From Phoronis australis (taxonomy: Eukaryota; Phoronida; Phoronidae), in NCBI GenBank assembly GCA_002633005.1, contig NMRA01000051.1, forward strand, positions 1,184,955-1,248,954: DNA of 64,000 bases. The letters run 5' to 3'. Below the pieces are notes generated by a model. That model was not told the DNA's origin and did not search any database. It saw only the letters and a program-made list of their open reading frames with translations. Positions 36,370 to 46,520 of this stretch are shown in pieces (the stretch's first letter is position 1; each line of letters starts with the position of its first letter). Position numbers and translations under genes: made by a program.

Positions 36370-36699
36370 GTAAGCGTGTAACGGATTTTATTTTGTAACA
36401 TTTAAGTATTTTATTCATTTGTTTGAAATTTACGAAGCACTTTGTAGTTTTAGATTGTGTCGTCTAACATTTAAAGTTATATTTAGTGCAGATTTAGCAG
36501 TGGAAAATGTGAGAAATAAGATAAAACAAGATCAAGTAAGAATTATTAGTCATAATGCTTGCCATATGTTGGTTACTGTCACCACAGAATTATATATATT
36601 TATATGCACCCCCAAATTTGAGTAAGATGCCTTCTAAAACCACCAATTACATGCCAGAATCACCAAAAATGACCCCACCAGTCAATCAAGTCACTCAAT

Positions 36700-36870
36700 T
36701 AGAAAACCTGCAAACACTATGTAATGATAGGTTAATTAGTTGAATGCTAGTTACAAGCATTTATTGGTTGATACAATTTAGAATTGGTACAACCAATCAT
36801 AGCACTAATCATTTTCCATTGTGTTCATTGGGAAAAGTTGTCAGATATTGCTGCTCATTTTTCCGTGTTT
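36700..36870 (+). repeat. Interspersed repeat, second copy (see 24180-24345)
   Basis: It shares CAAGCATTTATTGGTTGA, TTGGTACAACCAATCATAGC and CAGATATTGCTGCTCAT, in order, with 24180-24345. Similarity probably starts earlier, near 36635 (ACCACCAATTACAT). Located in LRRC27 intron 4. Confidence 0.6.
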
Positions 36871-37445
36871 CATCGTATATTAAAGACTGGTAGAGAGTTG
36901 TGCTTGTGGTGGTTGTGACAACTCGGTATTTGAGCATGCTGCGGCTCATTTCACTTGCCTCGTGGGACATCAGTGAAGCGCAAAGCTGGCACAAGTTTGT
37001 ACAAAAAAGCTTTTGTGTTCGTGGACATGACTTACTTAAGTATAGGTCATGTGATGTGACCAACATGTAGCATGTATTAGCACTAATAATTCTTACTTGT
37101 GTTATATATGATTTTCCAACTTAGCTCAGTATGAAGAATGCTTTTTGTTGTCGTTTGAATGTACGTACACCCTAATCACAAACAACATCATCAACAAAAT
37201 CCTTTTTAACCCGAAAACGTGTTCTTCAAGCTCAATATAACTTTAACTCAATATGCATGTTTTTGTTATTCTGCACTTGTAATTTCTGTGAATGTTTGTA
37301 TTTGATACTTCACTTACATTAGTTTGACCATATTCTATTTTTGTTAGTTTGGCTCTTATCGCCTTCTGTTTATGTTACCTCTAGATTCCAGTTTATAGTA
37401 AAATGGCTTGTCTCAAACAATGAAACATCCATTAATGTCTTCTAG

Positions 37446-37487
37446 ATTGAAAAAGACAACTAGCTCTGTTAATATATTTTGGAGAAG
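37446..37487 (+). CDS. LRRC27: Possible optional 14-codon LRRC27 exon (4a)
   Basis: Exactly 42 nt lies between an acceptor (TCTTCTAG) and a donor (GTTTGT). It is phase 2 on both sides, so it would fit between exons 4 and 5 without changing frame. It adds LKKTTSSVNIFWRR, and IFWRR recalls IRRFWK in this part of human LRRC27. The donor is weak, so this is a candidate only. Confidence 0.35.
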
Positions 37488-37849
37488 GTTTGTATATATA
37501 TGTGTCGTATCGTTTCTGCTCCGGGCTTAGTTGGCTAGTGTTCCTTGCCTTGCATGCAGACGTCAATCCATCATTTGGTGTCGAGGTGTTATTTGTAACA
37601 GTTCGGTGTGGAAGTTTTCCAAAACTAAACACGGCCTTGGGTTCTTAATATGAATATTCACGTGGTTGGGAATAGCCATTGAGCAATAAGGTTCTCAAAA
37701 CATTCTCTTATATTTATCACTGATTTTCCTTGAGCATGCTAAAATAATTTTTTTACATGGTTATTAATTTAGGTATACTTTGTGGAACTAAGATTTCTAT
37801 TTGTTAAAACACAATAAACCTGGGCTGCGTCAAAAAAAAAACTATAAAG

Positions 37850-38072
37850 TTGGTCTCAATGTGTTCCTTTCTCAGATGGAAAATGGTTTTTCGTCTTGCA
37901 AAGAACTCACATTTTTATTCGTCAAGGTCTTGCTTGGCGAATAAAATGACACGTAGTAACAAGCCATCTTGAATAACCTGATCTTGAGCTATAATGAACT
38001 ATCAGTTCTTTTCAAGGCTGGAAATCCCTAAGGAACAATTTGAGACCAATTTCGTGATGGTAAGTGGTCTAA
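37850..38072 (+). mobile_element. Family E inverted-repeat element
   Basis: The left end, AGTTGGTCTCAATGTGTTCC, and the right end, GGAACAATTTGAGACCAATT, are inverted repeats. Internal text (AACTATCAGTTCTTTTCAAG) is shared with 39236-39452. Confidence 0.65.
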
Positions 38073-38351
38073 AAACTGTGACGGAAGGGGGTCGATAGCC
38101 AGTGTAATGATTACATAATAACTTAAAATAAAATCAGTCGAGTAATTACTTGTTGTTTAGCCTGACACTAAGTAAGTGTTCTCTGTAATTTTCTGATTAA
38201 GGTCTTGGAGTGCCCATTGTACCTCAGTTTGGCATATTATTGCCACTTGTGACATCGTTTTTCATATTGGGGAATCACGTGAGTGCGTTTGTAACCTCCT
38301 GAGGGTTTTCGGAAACCCACAGCCGCTTTATCAACACTTCTTTGGAAATTC

Positions 38352-38420
38352 ACAGTACGGTAAAAGCTCACTAATTTAGGACACTAGGGAAAATATATTT
38401 CATCATTTTTTCACTAAAGC
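38352..38420 (+). repeat. Family H repeat fragment
   Basis: CAGTACGGTAAAAGCTCACTA followed by ATTTAGGACACTAGGG resembles the start of 11681-11850. Only the first 50-70 bp are recognisable. Confidence 0.4.
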
Positions 38421-39235
38421 ATACACAGCACCAATTTTCAAGTTATGCACCAAAACCATCATTTGACATTGTTTTGAAAAACTGTGGTTATTCACAATCA
38501 TGTTAGAAACTTTTGAAAATTGAAAAAGGGGCATTATTTGCAATCATGTTTCTATGAAATTGGTGACATTTTCTTGTTCTGTTATGGCTTGGTCCTTGGT
38601 ATCGTCTATGTGCCATGTTGTTTCTGGGTGACACCTAGTGTCCTGCTGTCCTCCCCGACTGCTTACGAGTCTATGTACTATTCTCTCGTATCTCACTTGT
38701 TCATTTTCTCTGCACATGTGCAGTATTGGAAATTGCGCACTCTAAGACATGAAGTTATGCATGGTTAAGCGTCTGAGTTATTGCATTATAATCACCTTAC
38801 TGATCAACCATGCCATCTCTTTTTATCAAGCGTTTGATCGGGATGCGATTAAGTAATGGCTATAGCTTGCTATAAAAGATGCTATTTATATCAAAACATG
38901 ACTGCTAACTTAAGCTGGACTGTTAATGAAGGCCTCTGATGTTGTGGTTTCCAGAAACAGGTTAATGAAATTCTGTCTCATTAGTCTGGTTCTTTCCTGT
39001 CCATGAAACAAACAAACCCTAGCAATCAAAAGTACCACCCATTGGGTGGATAAGGAATTCTGAAGTGGTTTCAGACTCATTGGTATTCCACTGTAAAAGC
39101 TGTCACAGAACTTACTGTACTTATCTGGGATACCGTCCAGGGCTCTTAAATCGTGGAACTAAAAAATTAGGGTGGGCAATAAGCCGATCATGGGCGCTTA
39201 AAGCGGCATGAATAAAGTAACTTTTTATTTAGACC

Positions 39236-39452
39236 ACTTACCACAGAATTGGCCTCAACTTGTTTCTTACTCAGATAAGAAATGGCTTTTGGTCTTGCTG
39301 GCAGTTAATACTTAAAACCATGCTTACCAAATAACCTGACATGTCATGGTAGTCAGTTGGATCTCTAGCAATGACGAATTATCAGTTCTTTCCATAAATC
39401 ACATCTATTTTGACTAAGGAACAAACTGAGACCAATTTCATAGTGGTAAATG
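39236..39452 (+). mobile_element. Family E element, best preserved copy
   Basis: Left end AATTGGCCTCAACTTGTTTC TTACTCAG; right end GGAACAAACTGAGACCAATT TCATAGTGG. The two are inverted repeats of about 30 bp. About 217 bp, non-coding, in LRRC27 intron 4. Other copies or fragments are at 22250, 23900, 37850, about 47500 and 52270. Confidence 0.75.
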
Positions 39453-40110
39453 CTAAATCATTCAATGTCAGACAGAAGGTCGCATATTTTTTTTTTTCGA
39501 GTAGTCCGGGAGGGCACCTTCAGAAACAGTTATTTCGGATAGTGCCCAAGGGCCTACTTTGAAGTCAGACTTCGTGTGTACAAGAGTCAAATACAACATT
39601 GGCAGAATGTAGATAATGTAGTAAGGGGCTTATCATCTCAAACATAGTGGTCGCTCAGTGTAATTCAGTAGAGTGACCTTTATTTTTGCGCTTCGTATCT
39701 TTAAATTTTTCGCTGCAAACATTGCATAATGAATGAGCCTAGCACTGCTCAAGTGATTGCTTTTATTGTTCTTTGCTCACAAGTACGATCAATGAGATGA
39801 ATCATATAGCTCATTGAGCTTTATAGTATTAGAGTGTGCATGAGCCTGAAGAACCATTTTGCGTCTCCTCTAGTTAAGAGCAGGGGAGTCCGGGTATTTT
39901 CCCGCCCAAGTAAGGCAATGTTTCACTGAACCTGACTGATTGTTATGTAAAATAAGGGAGTTGTGTACGTTTTGGGAGCTAAAATTCTGACGTGAATTGA
40001 AGCAGAGCATGGACGCTTAAAAGTGAAAATTTGGACATTTCTGGAGGGGGCTTTAACTAGATGAGTACGGTAGTGACACCTAGTTGATGATTCATCTGCA
40101 CTCATTCCAG

Positions 40111-40212
40111 GTCTCCATTGCACACTCCAGCTAACTATCACGATAAACGCCTGCAATACTTAGAAAAACTGAAGAAAGCTGGGGCTCTCGGACCCATAGA
40201 TAAAAACTCTGG
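40111..40212 (+). CDS. LRRC27: LRRC27 exon 5
   Basis: Acceptor ATTCCAG, donor GTTAGT; phase 2 to 2. Residues 253-287 include NYHDKRLQYLEKLKKAG, an amphipathic helix. The overlapping 77-codon minus-strand ORF is an antisense shadow. Confidence 0.85.
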
Positions 40213-40623
40213 GTTAGTTTGCATTGCATTTTGCATATAGCTCTGACATGTAGTTTTGCGTTGTGTCTCTGTTGTTAAATTTCGTGAGTTCAGTTTTTTT
40301 TAACCCTTGCCACACATCCCTTACTATTTGTTGTTTTCTTCTCCGTCTCTATTCTGATGTATTAAATTTCAAGTTAACATTCATTTAGTTTTGGAATATA
40401 GTTTTAATAGTCTTAGATACACGTTTTTAATTTCTAGTAATTAGAATTAATTAGTTTCGTTATAATTAACCTCACGAGTATAAACATTAATATGGAAACA
40501 GTTATATCTGTAACACGTACGTGTGTGCATTTAGCGTCAATGGTATTAGAACTCATTTAACTACAGCAATTAGTCATGTCGGAATTGTGGCACAATGTAC
40601 ACTGCAGTCACTCGTGCTTACAG

Positions 40624-40776
40624 CAAGCATAAACTTCCAAAGAAGACAAGAGGTGCCGACGTCTACCCTGAGCCGCCTCCCCCTGATATAATTGACGTCA
40701 AAATAAAGGAGGAGCGTAAAGCTGCCAAACGCAGGGAGATGTTGGAAAAACAAGATGCCATACTTCAGCGAAGAAG
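40624..40776 (+). CDS. LRRC27: LRRC27 exon 6 (start of charged coiled coil)
   Basis: Acceptor GCTTACAG, donor GTAACC; phase 2 to 2. After a proline-rich PEPPPPDI it runs into IKEERKAAKRREMLEKQDA, similar to human LEESRAAALRELQEKQALM. The open frame extends 5' through an ATG at 40595, but phase agreement with exon 5 selects this acceptor. Confidence 0.88.
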
Positions 40777-41312
40777 GTAACCCCATTGAAGCCAGCCATT
40801 TTGGTCTCATCCAGAGATTTTTGTTAAAGTAGCGTGGTTCGTAAGATTTACTGCAGCTGTTAAATTTTCTTGCTTATACAGCTGGGTGATTATGTAAGTG
40901 ATTGACACGTAACAACTTTTATGGAAGAGACTAGTAAGAACAGAAAGCAGTCAAACTGCGTTACTTCGAACCCTACCATGTTCCATGTAAAGCATTTTGT
41001 TGTAACCGAAATTCTCTGTTACTGAATCAAATTCTAGGCTGTACATTTAGCTTGATACTTGTGGAGTGGATGTTTGTAAGCGAGCTAGCTCAATAAATCA
41101 GGTTCGTTGTAATGCAGTTCAGCATTGTGTCGGAACAACAGAGAACACAAGTTTGTCTTGGAACATGTAGCTTCATTTTGATGACACACGTTCTCGAACC
41201 GCTTCACGCTTTCATACTCTGAACTTGGCAACATGAGGTCGGGTCGCTGGATTCTTTGTAAACTCTTGCACAAGGAATTTTAGGTTTGTTTTTACTCGAG
41301 TCTTGTTTTTAG

Positions 41313-41401
41313 GGATGATGAAACCTTGAAAGAATTTCGAGACGAGACCAAACGCCAACAGCAGAAGAAGTTTATGGAGAGCTTGCGAGCAGGAAAAACT
41401 G
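41313..41401 (+). CDS. LRRC27: LRRC27 exon 7
   Basis: Acceptor TTTTTAG, donor GTACGT; phase 2 to 1. It encodes residues 338-368, including LKEFRDETKRQQQKKFMESL, continuing the coiled coil (human has LQEWRERAQRMRKRKEEL). Confidence 0.9.
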
Positions 41402-42331
41402 GTACGTTCTTGGATATGGTTATAGTAATGAGTGTATGGCACTGTTCAATGATGTCAATGAGTTGGGGTTTTACTCAGTACTGTCTGCAAGCAGTTCTGT
41501 CTCATCACAGTGAATAGTTTCAATTTTGCCCTGACGAGTTTGGCTTACAAAACTTTTTAAGCTTTATAAGCAAATTTGGATATTTTGGACTTTTGGCATG
41601 AGTTCAATGTTTTGATTTGAGGTCTCAACTTATTAACCTCCCACAGTAGGGACTTGGATTTTTGAAAATGGACTTTTGAACATGTTATGCTTGAAATTTG
41701 TGATTACCATCTGAATTTTCTGATGATGTGAAGAACACTGTTTTCATTTGATTCATGGTCATTTCCTTTGTCAATTCAAATTGATATCACTTATGAAAGA
41801 TATACTATTTATTTGCAGTATTCTCGCTAATACCTAGAAACCTACTTGTTTCTTCACTAATAAAATAATTTCATAAGGTTGGTAGAGAACACATTGATTA
41901 ATTCACATTTACACAACCAAGCAAAACGCTGTACCTTGACAGTTTCGGCTACTCACAGCAGCCATCTTCGGAAGCTATTGGACAATAGGTGGCGTGGTGA
42001 TGAGACTGTTTCTAATTTTAGATTGAAAAAATGTGGCTTAGAGGCCAAAACAGCCACCCATTCATTGACAAAAGGCTGCTTTAAGTGGTCCAAAACGAAT
42101 GGCCATTTCTTGACGAAAGTTTGTATTTGGAACATGCAAATCTTCAGCCCTACGATGTCGCAGAGTAAGTGAAATCTGTTTTACTCTACCTCTGCTGTGA
42201 CTATGAAGTATCAAAAAAAATTCTTTTTTGTAATGAAAGATTACAAAGGAGAGTTTTTTAAGATTGGTACTGATTCTAAAGCCCTTTTCCTATTTTTAAA
42301 TAATTATTAGATGTTTTTACCCAATTTTCAG
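41402..42331. other. LRRC27 intron 7, with a 97-codon ORF of unknown nature
   Basis: The plus-strand ORF at 41879-42172 is open in frame for 97 codons but has no domain I recognise, and no splice phase that fits LRRC27. It may be a repeat fragment. Confidence 0.4.
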
Positions 42332-42414
42332 ATTATACCGAGCCTCTAGAATATGCGCCTTTTGGAATAGACCAGGAATACAAAAGAATACCTACAAATG
42401 AGGAGAGGATAAAG
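42332..42414 (+). CDS. LRRC27: LRRC27 exon 8
   Basis: Acceptor ATTTTCAG, donor GTAGAG; phase 1 to 0. Residues 368-395 include YTEPLEYAPFGIDQEYKRIP, equivalent in place to the human stretch before MSALQERN. Confidence 0.85.
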
Positions 42415-43346
42415 GTAGAGTTTCATGTGGATATGACTGTGGTGGTATCATTGTGACTCATTATTTGTTCCTCTGATCCATATTGGAAAGTAAAGAATGA
42501 AAATTGGACTTTTTGCTTGAAGAAAACATTGAAGTATACCAGTGCTCGCGAAGTTATGTTTAAAGTTTGTAGTCGATTGGCAGCGGAACTCTCTATGATT
42601 ATAGCCAGGATAGTAAGTAAGAATGTCCCCAATGCTTTACTACAGTTGTAGTGGACTGCTTGCATGTTTCCAACCTTAACAGAAAAAGAAAACAAAATCA
42701 CTCTGTTGTGGTGTTACCTTGCATGAGGTCTATAGCCCTGTACATAGGAAACGAGCATATGACGACTTACAAACCTCAGAATACCCGCTGTTCAGTAGCT
42801 CATCATGACGCCAAAGAAAGTGGGACAAAAATCCGCTGCACTTCTTTATCTCGCAAAAGGTCTTGAAAAGGTCATTGTCTGTCTAGGAATGACACTTGAA
42901 AGAATCACGGCTGCCTTTCAGGTGTTTTATTGACTTCAAGTACCAGGGGTGTATCTAAATTTTACCTTCTATTACCCAAAATGCAAAAATTCTTAAGCAG
43001 CCACTGAATTGTTTTTTTCCACCCAAGGAAGTATGTGGGATGCCGTTTTCGTCCTTCACAATCTGCTCAGGCATTTTGGAGGAGGGTTTTTCCTTAATCG
43101 ATAAGTATTACAATTGTTACATTTCTTGTTTAAGAGAATAGAATATTGTATTCGTGAGAAAAGGACTGGTTTGTGAGTGGAGGAAACTTGGTTATAGAAA
43201 GAGAATTGTGGCGTTAGAGCAAAAATACGGTTCAAGAGAAAAGAATTGTGTGCATGAGAATTGGATGTTCTTGGTGATAGAGATGTGGAAGAGCAACTTT
43301 GCTATTGTCTTGCAACTGTTGCGTAAACAGCAAGCCCAACGTGTTT
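42415..43346. other. LRRC27 intron 8, proximal part, nothing seen
   Basis: Unique-looking intronic sequence before the minisatellite. The short ORFs on both strands are not supported. Confidence 0.5.
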
Positions 43347-43684
43347 TGAATGGTTGTTGATATTTGGTTTACATTTTGAATGGCAGTTGATATCTGGTTT
43401 ACATTTTGAATAGCTGTTGATATCTGGTTTACATAAATGAATTGCTGTTGATATCTGGTTTACATTTTGAATAGCTGTTGATATCTGGTTTACATTTTGA
43501 ATAGCTGTTGATATGTGGTTTACATTTTGAATAGCTGTTGATATCTGGTTTACATTTTGAATTGCTGTTGATATCTGGTTTACATTTTGAATAGCTGTTG
43601 ATATATGGTTTACATTTTGAATAGCTGTTGATATCTGACAGGTTTTTATTTTGAATAGCTGTTGATATGTGGTTTACATTTTGA
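43347..43684. repeat. 30-bp minisatellite, about 11 copies, abutting exon 9 acceptor
   Basis: The unit TTGATATCTGGTTTACATTT TGAATAGCTG recurs about 11 times with few substitutions. The last copy runs straight into TTTTGATTTCAG, the acceptor of LRRC27 exon 9, so the branch point and polypyrimidine tract are made at least partly of repeat sequence. Confidence 0.95.
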
Positions 43685-43690
43685 TTTCAG

Positions 43691-43767
43691 CTTGACATAA
43701 AGAGTACTCATGAGAGGGTTCGCCAAGTTCTGTCTCCAAGAGCCCAGCAGCAGTTGGAAGCTGAGAG
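43691..43767 (+). CDS. LRRC27: LRRC27 exon 9
   Basis: Acceptor GATTTCAG, donor GTAGGT; phase 0 to 2. Residues 396-421: LDIKSTHERVRQVLSPRAQQ and a further QLEAER, charged and helical. Confidence 0.88.
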
Positions 43768-43821
43768 GTAGGTTATGGTTGATTATTCATTTACTTGGTA
43801 GTACGATGAGAGTCTCTTACA

Positions 43822-43897
43822 GGGGTTCCGCATTTTGAGAACCAGTTTTTACCACTGAATAACAGGCATCAAACTCGTTCTCAAAATCCGAGACCCC
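43822..43897 (+). mobile_element. Hairpin MITE family G, copy 2
   Basis: GGGGTTCCGCATTTTGAGAA and GTTCTCAAAATCCGAGACCCC are inverted repeats. It is homologous to 32689-32763 and, like it, lies about 50 bp past a LRRC27 donor. Confidence 0.78.
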
Positions 43898-45366
43898 TAT
43901 AAGAGGCTATTACAACTTAACAAAGTTTGATTAACAAGAACAATAAGTAGACAACTCTGTCATGCGTTTACAAATTTTTGCATACAAGTGGGTTGTTGGC
44001 ACATTACTCTGACTCATTCTTTTCCTTGTGGTGTCAGCTCACAGGGGTGCCACTGTAAATTTTAAATTCAGATTCAGCGTGATACTCAGCAATCCTCTTG
44101 CTGGGGATGCATTCCACAGTGCAGGTTCTTGTATGTTGGGCAAGATCTCTTGTAGAAACCACTCAAAATCATGCTGGGTGAAAAGAGCATGTTACCAGCA
44201 AAATGGGTTCACGTACTAAAATCATTGGTCTTCAAAACTTACATGGTGCAGCCCAGGTTGTGCCCTGCCTCCCATGGCAAGTTCATTAAACCAGACTTGC
44301 GTGCTAGTGGCTCTTGGGCCTGGTTTTGGAAACCTCTTAATATGGGCCTGGCCTGTAAGCTACTTTTAGAATAGAGCTATTGAACGTTATAATGTTAATA
44401 AATTTGTTATCTGTTGTAATTTACACATACTCGTGAAAATATTAAAAAGTATAAATTAATTGTAAATTTTACGGACTGTACTCCAAGTGTGGACAATGTA
44501 AACATGTGTTGTGATTGACTGAATATTTGTGTTGTCTAGCATGTGACTATCTTATCACATGATCCCGATTAGCATGTGTGCAAACCAAAAATAAAGTTAT
44601 TGAATATTTCGTTGCTTTTTTTCCATTTTTTCCCATTTCTTAGCGTGTATGATGAAAAAGTGACACTTTCCAAACGAAGTCCTGAAGTTTCACTTGTATA
44701 AATGCATGGTCGAAAAACAAATTCTGATTTGCTTACTATTAAATTGCCAGGTAAAATAGTATAAAGTAAAAAGACGAACGTCAGTTTTAAAAACCAACAT
44801 TCGACTTTTTTACTATTTTATCGGATTTTTTAACCATTGTTAATGGAACAGCATTTTAACCCTTATTTTAATTGATAACTATTAAAATGCAGTTGAGTAA
44901 ATCGAAAACAAAAATTTGTAGTTTTTTATGCAAGAATGCAGTCTGTCGAGACTGGAATGTAATTTAAAAGTGAAAATAAAATATGAAATACCCCTTTGAA
45001 GTATGAATTAAAAAATGAATTTAAGTCACTGGATTCTGATCATATACAGCTCTTGTTCAGTTGAGTATAGAGACGATGGAAACTACACAGTCTGAAGAGG
45101 CATTACCCGATTTCCATTTCGTCTCCTTTTTATCCCCTAGTTTCATTTATGCAGGCTCTGTTTGTAGATTCCACCGTCTCTATACTCACCTGGCTAGCGA
45201 TTTTGTTTCTAGTTATATTCCATATTGGAGAATAAACTTAAAATGCATTATATTCCATTTTTGTCATTTTTGTGCAACAAGCGCGGGTGGAAATTTAATG
45301 CAGAGGCTTGCCGCCAATCTGACATTCCTATCGGCTCACAAAGTTGTAGTGATTCTTCTGTTACAG
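43898..45366. other. LRRC27 intron 9, rest; nothing else seen
   Basis: AT-rich intron. The 113-codon ORF at 45061-45402 ends inside exon 10 in a different frame and has no recognisable domain. Confidence 0.5.
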
Positions 45367-45493
45367 ATATATGAAAGAGAAAGAACTGGAAAGCAAGATT
45401 AAAACCCATTCTATGCAAATGAAGGAACGTCGTAAGAAACCGAAGGGCACGCCACAGCAGGAAATGAATGCAGCCAAAAAAGAATTGGAGATG
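45367..45493 (+). CDS. LRRC27: LRRC27 exon 10 (most conserved C-terminal motif)
   Basis: Acceptor GTTACAG, donor GTAGGC; phase 2 to 0. Residues 421-463: YMKEKELESKIKTHSMQMKE followed by RRKKPKGTPQQEMNAAKKEL. This aligns with human [20 protein letters not shown] and the following PLEEMRKAAEDLEIA, and is the strongest evidence, with the repeats, for the LRRC27 call. Confidence 0.95.
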
Positions 45494-46447
45494 GTAGGCC
45501 CTACAGTGGCTAGTCGCTTATTTTCATTTCCCTTCACTGTCAACTTTTTGTTTAGTTTTATTTCAGGTTCACGCTTATTGCTGGGTCGTGCAAATTCAGA
45601 AACCTTCCCCTTTCCCTTTTTTCTTCCCAGCACAGTTTTGGTACTTTCCTTAACTTCTGTCTTTGCTTTACATTATACATGCTTCTTTTTATTTTTAAGT
45701 AGGCTTCACAATGTAATGTAATACAATGTATTTTGGTGGACCTCCTGTGGTGTCCACTCCATATTATTAAACAGTCTTCTGTATAATGTTACTACCATAG
45801 TTGGTTCTTGAGGTTCATCTATTTTAATTTCTCAGTTAAATGAAAGTTAATTTCACTTAACTGTACTTAGGGACTATTTAACAATTATGTTACCAATTAA
45901 ATTGAATAGTTTTTGCAATACTGATTTTTTATTATCTTGTGGTTGATAAAATAAGTTGATGGCTATGTGTTGATGATTGTGAGGTTTCTTTTGGTGTCTT
46001 GACATGCTATATTAATATTGTACTTAGCATTCACCTCGTCTTTGCATTGCTAATCGTTGACAATTTTTTCATCTGTAATTTTGAACACAGCATTTTATTG
46101 ATACAGTATTTATTATAGAAATTCCAGAACAAAAGAGGATGACATTCTTTCTTGGTCTTGTGTTGAAAATTTTGTAACTTAAGATGAATGTGTCACAATT
46201 TTACAACTGTTTAAATTTGTACTGAGGTATACTGTTTTTCTAGTCTTCCAAGTCATGTGTGCCCTCTGAGGTATTTCTGTGTCTAAATCGTCAGCAAGAG
46301 TATATTGTTGGCCTACCTTCATTAGGAACAAATGTTTTTTGTTACCGTATCTCCATGCCTTAATATCTTGTTAGTTTTCAGCCAGTTGAAACACAAAATG
46401 CTGGAGTCCAGGTACAAAGTGTAACTTACTGATTTACTTGTCAACAG
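45494..46447. other. LRRC27 intron 10, nothing seen
   Basis: AT-rich intron. ORFs reaching in from exon 10 (45371-45721) are intron read-through. Confidence 0.55.
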
Positions 46448-46520
46448 GTGAAAAATCTGCAGGGTGAATTGATGAAACGGTATTACGATTTGAAGAGCTG
46501 GTCCCAAGACCTATATACAG
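46448..46520 (+). CDS. LRRC27: LRRC27 exon 11 (alternative C terminus A)
   Basis: Acceptor TCAACAG, donor GTGCCT; phase 0 to 1. It encodes VKNLQGELMKRYYDLKSWSQ and DLYT. It takes the same place, phase and pattern as exon 13 (AEKLQEEVMLKRKALEYRFK), so it looks like a duplicated, mutually exclusive exon. Joining to exon 12 gives a 505-aa protein. Confidence 0.75.

Noticed and set aside
40574-40810. 78-codon minus-strand ORF
   Set aside because: It is the antisense shadow of LRRC27 exon 6.
41879-42172. 97-codon ORF in LRRC27 intron 7 as an extra exon
   Set aside because: Neither end gives a splice phase compatible with exons 7 and 8, and LRRC27 homologues have no such insert.
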